Shown here: positions 11,586 through 24,429 of the stretch, piece after piece | How positions within the stretch are numbered: position 1 is the stretch's first letter | Layout: each line of letters begins with the position of its first letter | Assembly: GCA_028583605.1 (NCBI GenBank) | Contig: CM053326.1 | Span: 30,301,431-30,365,430 of the forward strand | From: Dastarcus helophoroides | Lineage: Eukaryota; Arthropoda; Insecta; Coleoptera; Bothrideridae | Length of the DNA stretch: 64,000 nt | Direction of reading: 5' to 3' | Notes under the pieces: model-generated | Databases searched by the model: none | Seen by the model: the letters and a program-made list of their open reading frames with translations, nothing else | Told to the model about the DNA's origin: nothing | Position numbers and translations under genes: made by a program

Positions 11586-11989
11586 ATTTTTCAAACAAGC
11601 AAAAATGATTAATGATTACAGCAGATTTTAAGAAATGACGCTTTTTACCTTTTTTCATAAAATCTAAACAATTATTGTTTTCTCAGTGTTATTTTGATTG
11701 GCATAAAATTTCGCATTACTTTGCTTATTGAACCAATGTTTTATCCCACGTCCACTGGAACACACTGTATAAAGTAAAAGATTCAAATTTTTGCATTTAC
11801 CTGTTACAATATATACAATATACCTTTTTTTTTTCAAAAAATTCTGTTTGATGTTGAAAATTTGACAAATTCTAAAAATATTGAAGTTTTATTAAAAGTT
11901 TTAGGCTGTCGCATTGTTATTTAGTGTCAAACTAACTAATATGTCACCCGATCCCATTCACTATTTTACTGCCACTAAATTTCTTTAAG
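11586..11989. other. Intergenic stretch between LINE relic and filler
   Basis: Past the LINE the sequence is AT-rich without coding content. It includes CCCACGTCCACTGGAACACA near 11.75 kb, which I could not pair with any other end. Confidence 0.4.
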
Positions 11990-14225
11990 TAAATCAATTT
12001 TTTAAGTATGGTTTTTGTGTAATTTCTGCCTTTTTGAATTTAGTCTTTTTCTAACAATACGAATTTTTCCAAAGTTTCGACTTTTAAAATTTCAATCCTT
12101 TACAAAGTTTCGACTTTTCCAAAGATCTAAAAACTTTTTAAATTTGTGCCTATTTTAAAAACTTAGACTTTACTGAAACTTTCGATCTTTTTTAAACTTA
12201 TTTGATCTATCGAACAGTTCACCTTTTAAAAAATTGGACCTTTTAAACATTTCAACTATTTTCATTTAAAATTTCTAAAATTTCAACCTCTCTTGAAAAA
12301 ATCAAAATGACAAATTTTGTTAATAAATTTTTCTATAACACGCATTTTATTTCCAAATTTTAAATTTTTTGTTAAAATTTCGACTTTTTCAAAACTTTCA
12401 CTTTTACATTTTTTTTATACAATTTTCAATGGTCCAAAATTTCGACAATTTTTAAAACTTTCCTTTCTTCAAGATTTCGACTTTTTGAAATTTCAAATTT
12501 TCTGATGATTTTAATTTTTTTTAATCTATCTCTCTCAAAAATTCTAGATTTTTTAGAAAGCTTGACACCGAATTTTTTTTTAAATATCCAGTTTTTTAAA
12601 TTTCTATTTTTTCAAGATTTCGATTTAATTTCAAAATTTAAACGTTTTTTTTAGGAAACTTCGACTTGACATCAAAATTTGCGTTTTTAAGGATTTTCAA
12701 TTTTCAAAATTTGGACTTTTTTTAACTTTCTGTCTTTTAACAAAAATTGTTTCTTTTTTTAAATTTTTGCTTCTAAAAATGTAGATTTTATATTCTAAAA
12801 TTTCGAGTTTTTTCCAAATTTAAACTTCGAAAATTCTTACTATTTTAAAATTTAATTTTATTTTAAATTTTGACTTTTCCAAAAATTTCTACCCTTTTTG
12901 AAAACACTGGATCTTTTTTAATTTTTTAAAAATTTTGACTCTACTCGAAAATTTCTAGCTGTTTAAATCTCGACATTTTCTTAAAATGTCGACTCTTTTT
13001 GACACTTTGAACTATTTCGCAAAATTTGGGATTTATTTGACATTTGCGCTGCTTTATCAAATTTTCGATTTTTTTTTAAATTCCGATCTTTTTAAAAATA
13101 TTTAATCAAAAATTTTAACTTTTTAAAAAAATGACATTTATTTTCTTTTTAAATTTTAATTTACCAAAATTTTATGTTTTTCAATTTTTTTTTCTTTTTC
13201 ACTTTTTAGAAAAGTTTAGAATTTTTTGAAAATTTTCAGTTTCCTTCAATATTTAGGCTCTTCGAAAATTTCGGCTTTTTTTGAAAATTTAACTAAAAAT
13301 GCTTCATTTTTTTATATCTCCATATTTCTTTAAAATTTTGATTGTTTTTCAGATTCAAATTATTTTTCAAAATTTCAACTTTTTATCAAAATCCTTGAAT
13401 TTTTTTTCATTTTATCAAAATCCTTGAATTTTTTTTCATTTTATCAAAATCCTTGAATTTTTTGAAAAGGTCGACTATTTACAGTATCTTTTCAAAATGC
13501 TGACATTGCTTTTTAAAAGCTTGATCTGCTTTGAATCCTAATTTTATGTCAAAATTTAGAAATGTTTCGAAATTTCGTCGTTTTTCAAAATTTTACCTTT
13601 AAAATTTTCATTTTTTTTTCTAAATTTTGCCTTTATCTAAAAATATCGATTTTTTTAATCGACTCTAGTTAGAATTTCGAATTATTTTGCAAGCACTTGT
13701 TGCATTTTAAAATTTTTGATTTATTTCGAAAATTTGAACTTTTTTTAAAATGACGATATTTTCAATATTTTGGCTTTTTTATGAAAATCCTAACGTTTAT
13801 TTTTGAAAACTTCGACTTTTAATATTTGTTATTTTTAAATTTTTTTCAGTCTTAACTAACAAAAATTTCGAAATTTTTGGTAATGTGGAATTCATTCAAA
13901 ATTTGGGCTTCTCGAAAATTTGGATTTTTAGGAGCTTTTGCTGAAAATTATTTTTAAATCTTGACATTTATTCATAATCTCGAATATTTTTTAAATTGCA
14001 GACTATTTTTTAAAATCTAAACCTTTTTTCGAAAATTTAGCAATTTTTTAAAATGTTGTTTTTTGGAAGTCTTAACTTTTTATGAAAGCTTTAAAGTTCT
14101 TAAAAATTTTGACTTTGTTTTTTATTTCGCCTCTTTTTGGATTTTTCTAAAAATTCAACATTTCAACTAATTCTTTTTTGAACATTTTGAATTTTTCTAA
14201 ATGGATATTTACTCCTTTACTTTGT
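11990..14225 (-). repeat. AT filler, T-rich strand
   Basis: The plus strand is dominated by words such as TTTCGACTTTTT, AAAATTTCGA and TTTTTAAAATTT, the complement of the A-rich filler elsewhere. No protein-coding signal survives. Together with the next feature it forms one block of about 3.6 kb in which the strand asymmetry reverses near 14.22 kb. Confidence 0.75.
13380..13460 (+). repeat. Short tandem repeat, 29-bp unit, about 2.8 copies
   Basis: ATCAAAATCCTTGAATTTTT starts at 13385, 13414 and 13443, giving a perfect 29-bp period for nearly three units. It looks like a small recent slippage event within the filler. Confidence 0.9.
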
Positions 14226-15640
14226 TTCAATAAAAGTCGAACATTCAATTCTAAACTGACAATCAAAAAAAGTCCAAATTCTAAAAAATAACGAAATTTG
14301 GCAAATAATCGAAACTTTTAGTTCGAAAATTTTAAAAATAATACGAGATGTTAAAAAAATTCCAAATTTTTAAAAGTCAAAATTTTAGAATCAAAATGTT
14401 TAAAAAATATTAAAATGTTCAATAAATCCGAAAATTTTGATAAATGGAGATTTTCATAAAAAGCAAACATTTTCAAGAATTGACAATTTTCAAAAATATT
14501 GAAGTTTTGCAAAACTTTCGCACAATTTTCAAAAATATTGAAATTTTGCAAAATTTTCGTATTTAATTGTAAAAAAAACTAAATACTGAGTCTTTAAAAA
14601 ACTACACAATTTGAAAAATCTAAATTTTTGCAAATAAAAATGCAAAAAATGTTTAACAATTTGAAAAATACATGAATTTCTTTAAATGAAAAAGCCAAAT
14701 TTTTCAAAAAAGTAGAAATTGTAAAGAAAATGTCGATTTTTTATAAAAAGTTGAAATAAAAAAAAATCAGTCGAAATTCTGAAAAAAATCGGATACATTT
14801 AAAAAATCAAAATATTGACATATGGTCAAAGAACTCAAAACAAGCGACTTTAGAAACAAATAAAAATTTTCAAAAAAAATTGAAATATTGAATAAATGGG
14901 GGAATTTTCAAAAACTTTTGAAATTAAAATAATGTATTGAAAAAAATTTGAAATTTTCGAAAAAGTCAAACTTGGAAAAATTTCGAAATTTCAATAAATA
15001 CATTTACAATTTATAAAAAAAATTAAGGTTTTCAAAAAAAGTAGCAAGTTTTAAGAAAGTCGAAAGATAGTTTAAAAAATCGAAATTTTCCAGAAAAGTC
15101 GACATTTAAAGTTTAATAAAAAATGAAATTTGGAAAAAATTAGTATTTTTAAAGAAATTCGAAACGATCGAAAATTTAAAAAAAATGTTGAAATTAACAA
15201 TAAAGTTGCGATTTAAAAAAAATCGATATATTCGAACAAAATTTAAATTATCGAAATTTTAAAATTTTTAAAAAAGGTCGAAATTTTCTAAAAGTTCAAA
15301 ACTTTGAAAATTAAAAAATTGAAAATTTCGAAAAACATTGAAATTTAAGATTCAATTTTGAAATTAAATCGTGTTTTTAAATTGAATCCAAACAAAATTT
15401 CAAGTTTTCAAAGTACTTGGCATTTTCAAAAAATTGGAAGCTGAAAAACTAACATTTTTATAAAAAGTTGTAATTTTCGAAGTTTAATTAGAAAAAAAAA
15501 CAGAACATTTAAAGAGAAGCAGAAGTTTTTTATGAAATATCGCAATTTTAAAGTCAAGATTTTAAAAAAGTCGAAATTATAAAATAAGTAAAAATTTGTT
15601 TTAAAACTTAGGAATTTTAAAAAAAGTGAAATTATAAGCG
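14226..15640 (+). repeat. AT filler, A-rich strand
   Basis: From about 14.23 kb the plus strand switches to words such as AAAAAGTCGAAATTTT and TCGAAATTTTAAAAA. The block ends at TATAAGCGTCGCTGG near 15640, where the sequence becomes GC-richer (GGTTGGGAGGACCTGCTGT). That might be a transposon end, but I found no matching left end. Confidence 0.7.
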
Positions 15641-15649
15641 TCGCTGGTT

Positions 15650-16259
15650 GGGAGGACCTGCTGTATGAATTTGGATTTATACGATACATAGAATATCAAA
15701 TAAATTTACCGATGTATCGAAACGTATCAATACATCTTTTTCAATTCAACATAGTATCGATGTTTTAAAAATTTTGTGCATCCCTATATCAATGTACTGT
15801 TAAAAATTTTGACTTGCTGTCTGTCCACTCGAATTTGGACACTGAAACTTGTCACATTGACAGACGTCCCCTTAGAGGTCGAATTTTAAAAAATCCCTTC
15901 TTAGTGTGCGCCTACATTACAAAAATAACCTCTCTGCAAAATTTCAAGTTCCTAGATTTAACGGTATAGGCTGTGCGTTGATATATATTTGAGTCAGCTT
16001 CCATTTTTATATATAAAGATTAAACAAATTTCGTGATTCGCGAAGTGTTCAACCATAGGAAAATGTTGATATATGAAAAAGTGTTTTTAGAAAGCATGAA
16101 ATAACTAAATAATGAATCAGATTAAGCTAGCAGCTGCTCAGTTTACTTATACGTATTCATTACTAGTGCTTATCGTGATTCTTGTACAAGCCCCCATAAG
16201 AACATTAAAAATGTATACGTCAATCTATCTGGGTTCATATAAAAGATCATAAAAGATCA
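15650..16259. other. Intergenic stretch with dispersed-repeat character
   Basis: Near 15.72 kb are reiterated ATGTATCG/CGATGT words and then GTGCATCCCTA, which resemble subterminal repeats and the end of a DNA transposon. No partner end was found. From 15.8 to 16.0 kb the text CAAAATTTCAAGTTCCTAGA and GGCTGTGCGTTGATATATAT has the look of a dispersed insect repeat, but I cannot name it. Confidence 0.35.
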
Positions 16260-16560
16260 ATTACTAAATTGAAAACTCAGCGTTTGGGGGCTCTGGGGAA
16301 ACATCCGAAGTGCGGCCATTGAAAATAGCATTTGGTGAAGTTGGCTTTGAAGAATGCCTATTTCGTTTTTTCGACGTAATCTCCGAACGCCAGACATACC
16401 AAAACGATTGGACGACGCGGATGCGCCGATATCAGGGTCCGCTATGATCTAGTGATGGATCAACTTTCAATGAAGCTCTAAAGCGTCCCGGTCCCCTAAA
16501 CTTCCTCGACTTGATGTTTTAATAATAATAAATACGACGGAGTCATCTTTCTTTGTCGCT

Positions 16561-16574
16561 CGTGCTCGAGCACG
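16561..16574. other. Perfect 14-bp palindrome
   Basis: CGTGCTCGAGCACG is a perfect palindrome within unique island 1. It could be a site for a dimeric transcription factor, or it could be chance. Confidence 0.5.
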
Positions 16575-16766
16575 AAGCTAAATCGACTGTACTGCGAGCT
16601 GAATCGCGGCGGAGTTCAATTACTTTCGAATCAGATATGAAGTTGTTGGACGGACTCCCTCTGGTAACGGCGCCCCTACCGACCGCTTAGATTTATTATC
16701 GAGCTAAAAATGATACCCGGTCGGCGGAAATTCGACGTAATTTATTTCAGCGCACATAATCTGGAA

Positions 16767-16781
16767 CCGGCGCATCCACCA
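16767..16781 (+). other. Shared GC-rich 15-mer, copy 1
   Basis: CCGGCGCATCCACCA lies in unique island 1. The same 15-mer occurs at 43812 and, inverted, at 49166. With copy 2 the identity extends to 17 bases (ACCGGCGCATCCACCAA). The flanks are otherwise unrelated, so this is not part of a longer visible repeat. Confidence 0.85.
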
Positions 16782-17640
16782 AAAGGTGAAAAACATTTCA
16801 ACTGGGAATTCGGCGGCGAAATGATGATTTATCACTTGATAATTTGATAGTTATAGAACCCCAGAATGTGCTTGTGTCAACAAACAATATAAAATAGAAA
16901 GCATTTACTAAATTAATTGATTAAGTCTCGTGTGTGCTGATTTTTTTTTTTTAGTTTCTGTTACTGGTCAATATTGCATGAACCAAGTGATGAATGTGTT
17001 GGTAAATTAATGGGTTTTTGATGACGCTTTTCTGAATTGAAGAATACATCGGACGAAATTGCGATTTGATGAATCAATGCGACCTCAAAGTGGAGAATTG
17101 TTTATGACGCCCGAACGTTGCAATGGACGTCGGCATCGATGGCCGTCCGATCCGGCTCTATGCACGGAGACAGATTTATGCGACATTACAGTTTGATTTA
17201 TGAAAACGTCGCCAATATATGCCCCCGTTTTCGCTCATACTTCCCTAATTAACAGGGCCCTAATGCACAACCCATTCGTTAAGTCTATTCCACTTTTGCA
17301 CGATTGCAATCTTTGCCCTGCAGCAAGCGACGTTCTAACGGCGTTTAATTATTCTCTTCTACCTTTATATATTATATTAATTCAAGTTGCAGCGGTGAGC
17401 AGTTTGCGAGTTTCCCTCCTTCCGACGAGCTTGCAGAATCGACTTTTCTGGCGATTTTCTCCTACGGAATACTCCTTGTAATTACGGCCGCTTCTTCGGA
17501 ACGTTTTACCTTTAAATACGCTTTATGTCGCTTTGCTCTTAAGAAAACTACCGCTCCGTAATACCACCCCCACTCGTATTTAATGGTTGTGGCACTTGCT
17601 CTTTGGTCGACAGTCGAATGAATTTATCCTAGACATCATT

Positions 17641-18294
17641 TAGCCCAAAGCGTTTAAAAAATGCTTTTTTCTTTTAAAACAGAGTTGTTAATAAAGATTG
17701 AATGCAGTGTTAAAATAAAAAGATTTAAAAAAAGTATTGCTTGAACCTCGTAGAATTGCGAATTAAGGCTGCAGAAGTGGTGAATGTTGGCTGTTCGGCC
17801 TAAGACATTTCCTTCGGTTGAATAATTAATAATATACCCTTATTATGGTTACAAACAGAGTCGGCATCTACCGTATATTCCTGCATATTTCTGGTATCGT
17901 AAGTGTTGTTAGTGTTGGTACACCCAAGAATACTTATAAGGCTGAGAATTATTGCGAGCGGGGTTTCAGAATATTTATGGAGCCGCACACCTACAAAGGT
18001 AGGGGCACATATTTGTCTTGCATTCATCCAAGAGGTGTTTCCGTTAATTTAAGAATTTAAATATGCTAAAAAGTTTGCCCAGTAACGCTCTCGCATGTCG
18101 GACTTTCTTTGTTTCGTCTTTATATCGTTTATTTCTTCTGAAAAGTGGATTCCAATTTTAGGATCCAGATTTTTCAATCAAGTTTTTCGTAGTAATTTTT
18201 TTATTAAAAATCAATAATTAGGACTTATAGAGAATGCCTTGCAGTTTTCAAAACCTTACTTGCACTTTTTGTACGATTACTATTTGCTGAGTTA
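17641..18294. other. Intergenic stretch
   Basis: No gene is recognised. Overlapping frames on both strands at 17.8-18.06 kb lie in a moderately balanced segment. The minus-strand one has a hydrophobic stretch (LAIILSLISILGC), but no family resemblance or clear gene structure supports it. Confidence 0.4.
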
Positions 18295-18654
18295 TTGAGT
18301 ACTAGAGGCCAGATTTTAGGTAAAATCCTATGATCATACCCTTTCACTTTTTTCGGCGTTTTTTATAAGTTATTGCCTAAATTTCCATGTTTCTTTTTTT
18401 TGCCTTTTTATACATAATTTGCATCTATTTTCAAAAAAATTCTCACCTATTTCTTCTTTTGTATGGGTTATCCAATTACATTTACAATACACTTCTGAAG
18501 AATTTAGGCAGAAATATGTACTTGAAGCAATAACAAAAATAAATTTGAAGCATGAATTTGCAAGAAATGTAATTTTATAACAATTATTCTTATGACCCAT
18601 CCAGCCCCTTTAAAATTTGGCCTGCTCTTGTGGCCCAGGAGAATTGAACTACAC

Positions 18655-21600
18655 CAACGTTTCCCAAACTGTGGGTCGGGCTCTTGCGAGCCACGAAAGT
18701 AAAGTGCCAGGACGCAGAATTTCTCGTCGTTAAATAAATGTCGATTTTTTATATAATTGAAATTTCAGCAAAAATTTCATTTTTCTTCTGTTTTTGAATA
18801 TTCTGACTTTTTTTTTCAAATTTATGATAGATTGCAAATCTCAATCTTTTCCAAAATTGTATAACCTTTTTTGAAAATTCTGAGAACCTTAATCTTTTTA
18901 AAAATTTTGACTGCAAACATTTATTTAAAGAATTCCACTTTTTTGAAAATGTCGAATTTAAAATAAAACGACTTTTTGAAAAATGTGCAGGTGCTTGTAG
19001 TTTCTTTGTTGAAAAATCCGTACTTCTTTGCAACTTCGACATTTAAAAATATCCCTTTTTTTATTGATCTTTCTTTCCTTTCAAAATGTTGGCTTTTTTC
19101 TAAAACTTTGCTTTTTATGAGAGTTTCTATACTTCTTTCAAAATTTTCACCTTTTTGCAATTTTTTTAACTTATTTTGAACATTTGGACTTAAAACTTTG
19201 ACTTTTTCTACAAGTTTTCACTTTATTTTTAAAAAATTATAGTTATTTTCCAAGTTTAATAATTTGTTTCGAAATTTCGACCCTTTTGCAATGTTTTTTT
19301 AACTTATTTTGAACATTTGTACTCAAAACTTTAACTTTTTCTAGAAGTTTTCACTTTATTTTTAAAAATTTAGAGTTATTTTCTAAATTTCATAATTTGT
19401 CACGAAATTTTGACTTTTTTGTAGCTTTGAAATCTTAGAATTTCATTTAAATGAAAATTTATACATTTTTGAAAAGGTTCACTTTTTTCAACATAATTCT
19501 CCTTTTTCTCGAAATGATGATTTGCTGACCTTATTTTTATTCTTTCCTGTAATAATTCGATTTTAATGACAATAATGTATTTTTTCTATAATTTCGGCAT
19601 TTTAAAAATATTGATAGTTTTTGAAATTTCGACATTTTAGTAAAAAATTCATTTTTCTCCTGTTTTTGAATACTCTGAATTTTTTTTTAAATTTATGATC
19701 GATTGCAAATCTCAACCTGCTTGTAATTTCTTTGTTGAAAAATCCGACTTCTTTGCAACTTCGACATTTAAAAATATCCTCCTTTTTTATTTACTCTTTC
19801 TTTCTTCTTGAAATATTGGGAAAATTTCTATATTTCTTTCAAAATTTCACCTTTTTGCAATTTTATTACTTATTTTGAACATTTGGACACAAAACTTGAT
19901 TTTTTTTTTTAAGTTTTCACTTTATTTTTAAAATTTATAGTTATTTTCTAAATTTCATAATTTGAAATTTTTTTGAATTTAATTTTAATATAAATTTCTA
20001 CATTTTTGAAAAAGGTCACTTTTCAACATATTTCTTCTTTTTCTCGAAATGATAATTTTCTGACTTTATTTTTGTTCTTTTCTGAAGAATTCGATTTTTA
20101 TGAAAATAATATTTATTTTTTAAATTTAGGCTTTTTAAAAATATTGATATTTTTGAAATTTTCACATTTTAGCAAGAATTTCATTTTTCTTCTGTTTTTG
20201 AATATTATGACTCTTTTTAAAATTTATGGTCGATTGCAATTCTCAACCGTTTCCAAAATCGTATAACTTTTTTTGAAAATTCGGACTACCTGAGAACTCC
20301 AATCTTTTTAACATTTTTGACTGCAAAATGTTTTGAAAATTTTTAATTTAAAATAAAACGACTTTTTGGAAATTTTTCAGGTGCTTGTACTTTCTTTGTT
20401 AAAAAATCCGACTTCATTGCAATTTCGACATTTAAAAATATCCTCTTTTTTTTTAATTACTCTTTCTTTATGTTCAAAATGTTGGCTTTTTCTTAAAATT
20501 TTGCTCATTATGGAAATTTCTATACTTTCATAATTTTTACCTTTTTCTAGAAGTTTTCACTTTATTTTTAAAAATTTATAGTTATTTTCTAAATTTCATA
20601 ATTTGTCTCGAAATTTTGACGATTTTGTATCTTTTGAAACCTTTTTAAATTCCATCTTAATGAAAATTTCTACATTTTTGAAAAGTTGCACTTTTTCGAC
20701 ATAATTCTTTTTTTTCTCGAAATGTTGATTTTTCTAAAGAATTCAATTTTTGTGAAAATAATGATTTTTTTTGAAAATTTCGACTTTTTAAAAATATTGA
20801 TATTTTTTAAATTTCGACATTTGAAAATCTCTATTATTTCTGTTATTTGAAAAATTTTTATTTCAAATTTTTAGCTTTTTGTTGAAATATTAACATTTTT
20901 TATAAATATCGATTTATTAAAAAACCCACTTTTCGAAATTTCCACTTTGCTCAAGTTCCCATCAACATTTTTTATCAACATTCCAACTTTTTCTTAAAAT
21001 TTTGATTTTAAATTTCCAACGGTTTCTTGACATTTTGACTTTTTTGTGAATTTTAAAAAATTGACAGTTCTATCTTCATATTTTAATTTTTATCAAAATT
21101 TTGAGTTTTTGGAAACCTTAGATAGCAGATTTTAACTTTTTTTGTATATTTTGGCTTTCTCGAAATTTACTTTTTACAGTTATAGACTAAAAAAAATTTC
21201 AATTTTTGCCCCATTTCGACTTTTTTGTACATTATTAACGTTTATTTTTTTTGGAAATTTTGGTTTTTTTTTGAAAGGTTCGACTCTTTCAGAATTTCAA
21301 CCTTTCCCAAATTTAAACCTTTAAAAATTTTGACTCTTTGAAATTTCGGCACTTCAAAATGCCTACTTCAAAATTTTCACCATTTTCGAAATTTCTACTC
21401 TTTCCCAAAGCTTTAACTAATTTTAAAAACATCGATTTTTTTAATCAAAGTTCGGACTTTTTTAAAAGTATGATTTATATTGAGCACTTTTACTTTTTTA
21501 CAAAATTTGACTTCCCTTAAAAAGTACCAATGTTTGAAAATTTCAAATTTTGATATTTTTCTCAAAATTGCCGGCTTTAAGTCAGAGAAATTAAAAATTA

Positions 21601-22633
21601 GTTATTTAAATTTAGAGTTTTGATATTAATTAAAATATTAAACTCAAAATAATTTTTTTTAACTTTAATCCACTCGCAAAGGGTAGCCCCATTATGCCTT
21701 TCAAGGCACTGCGTTAAAATTCCCTCCTTTTTGAGCTCCTGTTTTAAAATGATGAAAAGGTTTTAGAAATAAAAAACCCCAATTATAACTTCTAATTTCT
21801 GAATTTTAATAATAAATATCCCAATTTCTTTTTTAAGTGGATATTTTAGGTTTAAACATATTTTCAATGTTTACTAAAAGTTTGTAGAAAATAAATAGTC
21901 AATCAATTTTGATATTAAGAAATATTCTAGCCAAAATTCATCTAAGGAAAAAGACAAGTTTAAGTTTAGAGCAGAAGTTCAAAAAAAATTAAATGATTGT
22001 GTTAATAGAAACATAAAAAAAAATTATATCTTAACTTTAATTACCAAAAAATAAGAAAATCTTACAGTTTCCAAAGTCCAAATTTTTAGAAAAAAAAATC
22101 GAACTAAGAAAAATCTCAATTTTAGGTTACGCATCAAAAATTGGAAAATTAAATTGGCAAATTTTTCAAAAGCTTTATTATTTCATTTTTCTAAGCTATA
22201 AATATTGAAACATTTTACATTCTTTACTGAAATTTTGACCTCAAAATCTAAAATAGCAAAAGTTTAAACAAAATTTTAAAAAAATCTCTATTGTAACATC
22301 GACTTTTTACAAAAATATAAAGAATTAAATTAAAAGTTTCAGAAAGTACCTACATTTTTAAGAGAAACTCAGCCGGGAGAAAAAATCCAGTTTTAAGATT
22401 GATCAAACTCGGAATTTTAAGGCAAAATTCTGGGATTAAAGTCCAAATTTTGAGAAAAGAAAATATAAAATCTTAGAGAGAAAAGACGAAATTTTGACTT
22501 GTAACCTCAAAAGGTGGACGAAATTTTCAAAAATAAAACGGAGTTTTAAGAGAGTTAAAAATTCTTTTAGTGGGTCACGAAGAAGAAGCATAAAAATAAT
22601 CAGGCCATGACAAAAACAGTTTGAGAAACGGAT
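18655..22633. mobile_element. Nested hAT-like element (CGTTTCYCAAACTGT ends)
   Basis: The left end CAACGTTTCCCAAACTGTGG and, inverted at the right, ACAGTTTGAGAAACG (22616-22630) form a 15-bp inverted repeat with one mismatch. GTGGGTCGGG inside the left end matches the style of hAT ends known from many animals (a TTTCTCAAACTGTGGGTCGC type). GTGGGTCACGAAGAAG lies inside the right end. I could not establish a target duplication, so the exact ends are uncertain by a few bases. The interior is AT filler without a transposase frame. Confidence 0.68.
18766..20700 (-). repeat. Internal long-unit repeat in the nested hAT element
   Basis: A block starting with TTTCATTTTTCTTCTGTTTT and continuing through a GATTGCAAATCTCAA-like word recurs at about 18776, 19648 and 20178. 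It runs on through GGTGCTTGTAGTTTCTTTG, AAAATCCGACTTCTTTGCAA and TTTAAAAATATCC words. Spacings are about 872 and 530 bases, so the middle copy has lost or the first has gained material. This is amplification inside the filler, similar in kind to the 338-bp array at 1.8-3.1 kb. Confidence 0.8.
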
Positions 22634-23520
22634 TTCTTGTTTATTTGTCTTAATTTTTAAGTAAAAGCAGATGTTCGGGTAGAATCATAAAATTATCCCA
22701 AGGATATTCCTTTTCAAATTGATCTTTGAACTGTTTTGTGTAAGTGCACTTGGGTATAAAAAGTGCCTTAAAAAGACTCTAAATAAACACATAGTTTAGA
22801 ATTATAGATGTTAAAAAAAATTTTGTATTACGTAATACACATTTCACATTCGTCTTTAATTTAAAAGAAAAAAATAAAAACAAATCTATCAGTCAACCTT
22901 TTTTAAAAATGTTATAATAAAATCTAGTGTAAATATTTTCATTAGAACTCTAGATAAATTAAGTAGTCCCAGTTTTCGCAATTATTTTCCTGCAAAAATA
23001 TACAAAAGAGAAAGCTTTCCATGAAGGAGAAAATACTGTTTAAAAATTTGCTTTTAAAAAGTACGTTGTTTATACTTTTTATCATAAAAATAATATGCTG
23101 CATTATTGTTCATTCCTAAAAATAGGTAATATAAAAAAAAGACGTATCTTGTTTTCAAATATCCGTGTTTAATAAATTAAAGACTGACTAGATTCACGGT
23201 AATGCTGGAAGCAATAGCTCTTTATCTAATGATGTAATTTGACATTGTCTGTCTATATAGAGAAAAACTTTTTAAATTTCGAGTATCCGTGAAGAAGCAT
23301 TTTTACAACAACTAATGTGAGATAGTTAATTTGTAATTCGAAAAAAAGTAAAGTTCAAAATTGTCAGTAAATATTTTTCCTGTTAATTGTGGTTTTGGCC
23401 TTTTTAATGCCTTTTTTTAGAGTATTTTGCTTTTTTGATGCCTTTTTAACTGTTCGTTTTTGCCTAATTTAATTATTTACGCTATTTAATAGTGCGTAAA
23501 ATCTGGTCTCTATTGATTAC

Positions 23521-24429
23521 CAATATCAAAAATGACTTTCCTTTGAAACTCAGATAAAAAATATCGTACAGAGGTCATTGAAAACTAGTCTTATTAAGAA
23601 AGATTATATTATAAAGAAGAGCTTCGTGATGGAATTATACTGGAAAAAAATATTGAAGTTCGCAGATCTTTTGAAAAGTCATCAAAAATTTGAAAAACAA
23701 TCTGGTCGTTAGTTTTTTTTGGATTTGCTCTAAACAAAACGGCTTACGTTAAAAAATCTTTAAACTGAAGATCTAAAAACTAGAAACTTGAAGCTTTAAT
23801 GTGCATTTTTTATTTTTTTGTCTGATAATTTTATTTTGAATTAAGGCCTTTTGAAAATCAGCTAAAAATTTGTTAAAAAAATTCCAAAGGTATCGAAATT
23901 TTAAGATTAAACTTGATTGTAAAATTATTTAAAAAAAACAATTATGTAAGGTATAAATTTAAAGAAATGAGCGCCTTCAATTAAAAAAAAAAACTTAAAA
24001 AAATAATACCAAATTTGAAAGAAAGAGATTTGAGCTTCCATTCGGGTATCGCGAAAGATGTTGAAATTTGGATATTTGGGTGGGGTTTCTAAGAAAGTCA
24101 GCATTTTTTTAAAGGGCCTGAAAATTTAAATATCTCTATTTTATAACCTTAAGTCTGAATTTCTAAAAAAGTCAACATTTAAGTTTTAAGTTGAAATTGT
24201 AGAAAGAAAAAAGCAGGAATTAAAGTCCGAATTTTAGGAAAAAAATTAATATTTACAAAAATAAAATTAATCAAGAATACAAAATTTAAAGCACTACAAG
24301 TTTAAAATAAATGTTGATACAAATAATTATAAAAAATCTGTTTATTAGAAGATACAACATATTACCGCTTCGATAAGTTTAAAGATTTATTAAACGCTCA
24401 GCTCAGCAGAATTTTTCATCCTAAGCCGA
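23521..24429. other. AT-rich stretch, no gene seen
   Basis: This is mostly A-rich filler-like sequence with no open frame of interest and no paired ends that I could find. Confidence 0.5.

Larger units (their letters stand above)
16260..17640. promoter_or_regulatory. Unique GC-richer island 1, candidate regulatory DNA
   Basis: This stretch stands out from the window by balanced composition, intact CG dinucleotides and the absence of filler or repeat vocabulary. It contains a 14-bp perfect palindrome at 16561, the shared 15-mer at 16767, a related GGATGCGCCG word at 16419-16428, and many TAATTA/ATTA-type words. A 93-codon plus-strand frame at 17200 has no recognisable motif and is probably chance. 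In a transposon-rich desert, such islands are usually either exons or conserved noncoding DNA. I favour noncoding because no consistent reading frame spans it. The call rests on composition only. Confidence 0.45.
18303..23512. mobile_element. hAT-type transposon (TAGAGRCCAGATTTTA ends), with nested insertion
   Basis: The left end TAGAGGCCAGATTTTA (from 18303) and the inverted right end (TAGAGACCAGATTTTA read inward from 23512) differ at one position in 16. The flanks are TTGAGTAC (18295-18302) and TTGATTAC (23513-23520), matching at 7 of 8 positions. This is a hAT-like 8-bp target duplication. Near both ends are GCCTTTTTA/GGCAAAAA words that may be subterminal repeats. No transposase is present. 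Most of the span is taken by a second hAT-like element and by AT filler, T-rich to about 21.5 kb and A-rich after it. Confidence 0.8.

Noticed and set aside
15640..15690. GCGTCGCTGGTTGGGAGGACC as the right end of a filler-carrying hAT element
   Set aside because: No inverted match near 11.6-12 kb, so the element limits could not be shown.
17200..17481. 93-codon plus-strand frame in island 1
   Set aside because: It has no recognisable content and no splice or start support. The surrounding segment looks noncoding.
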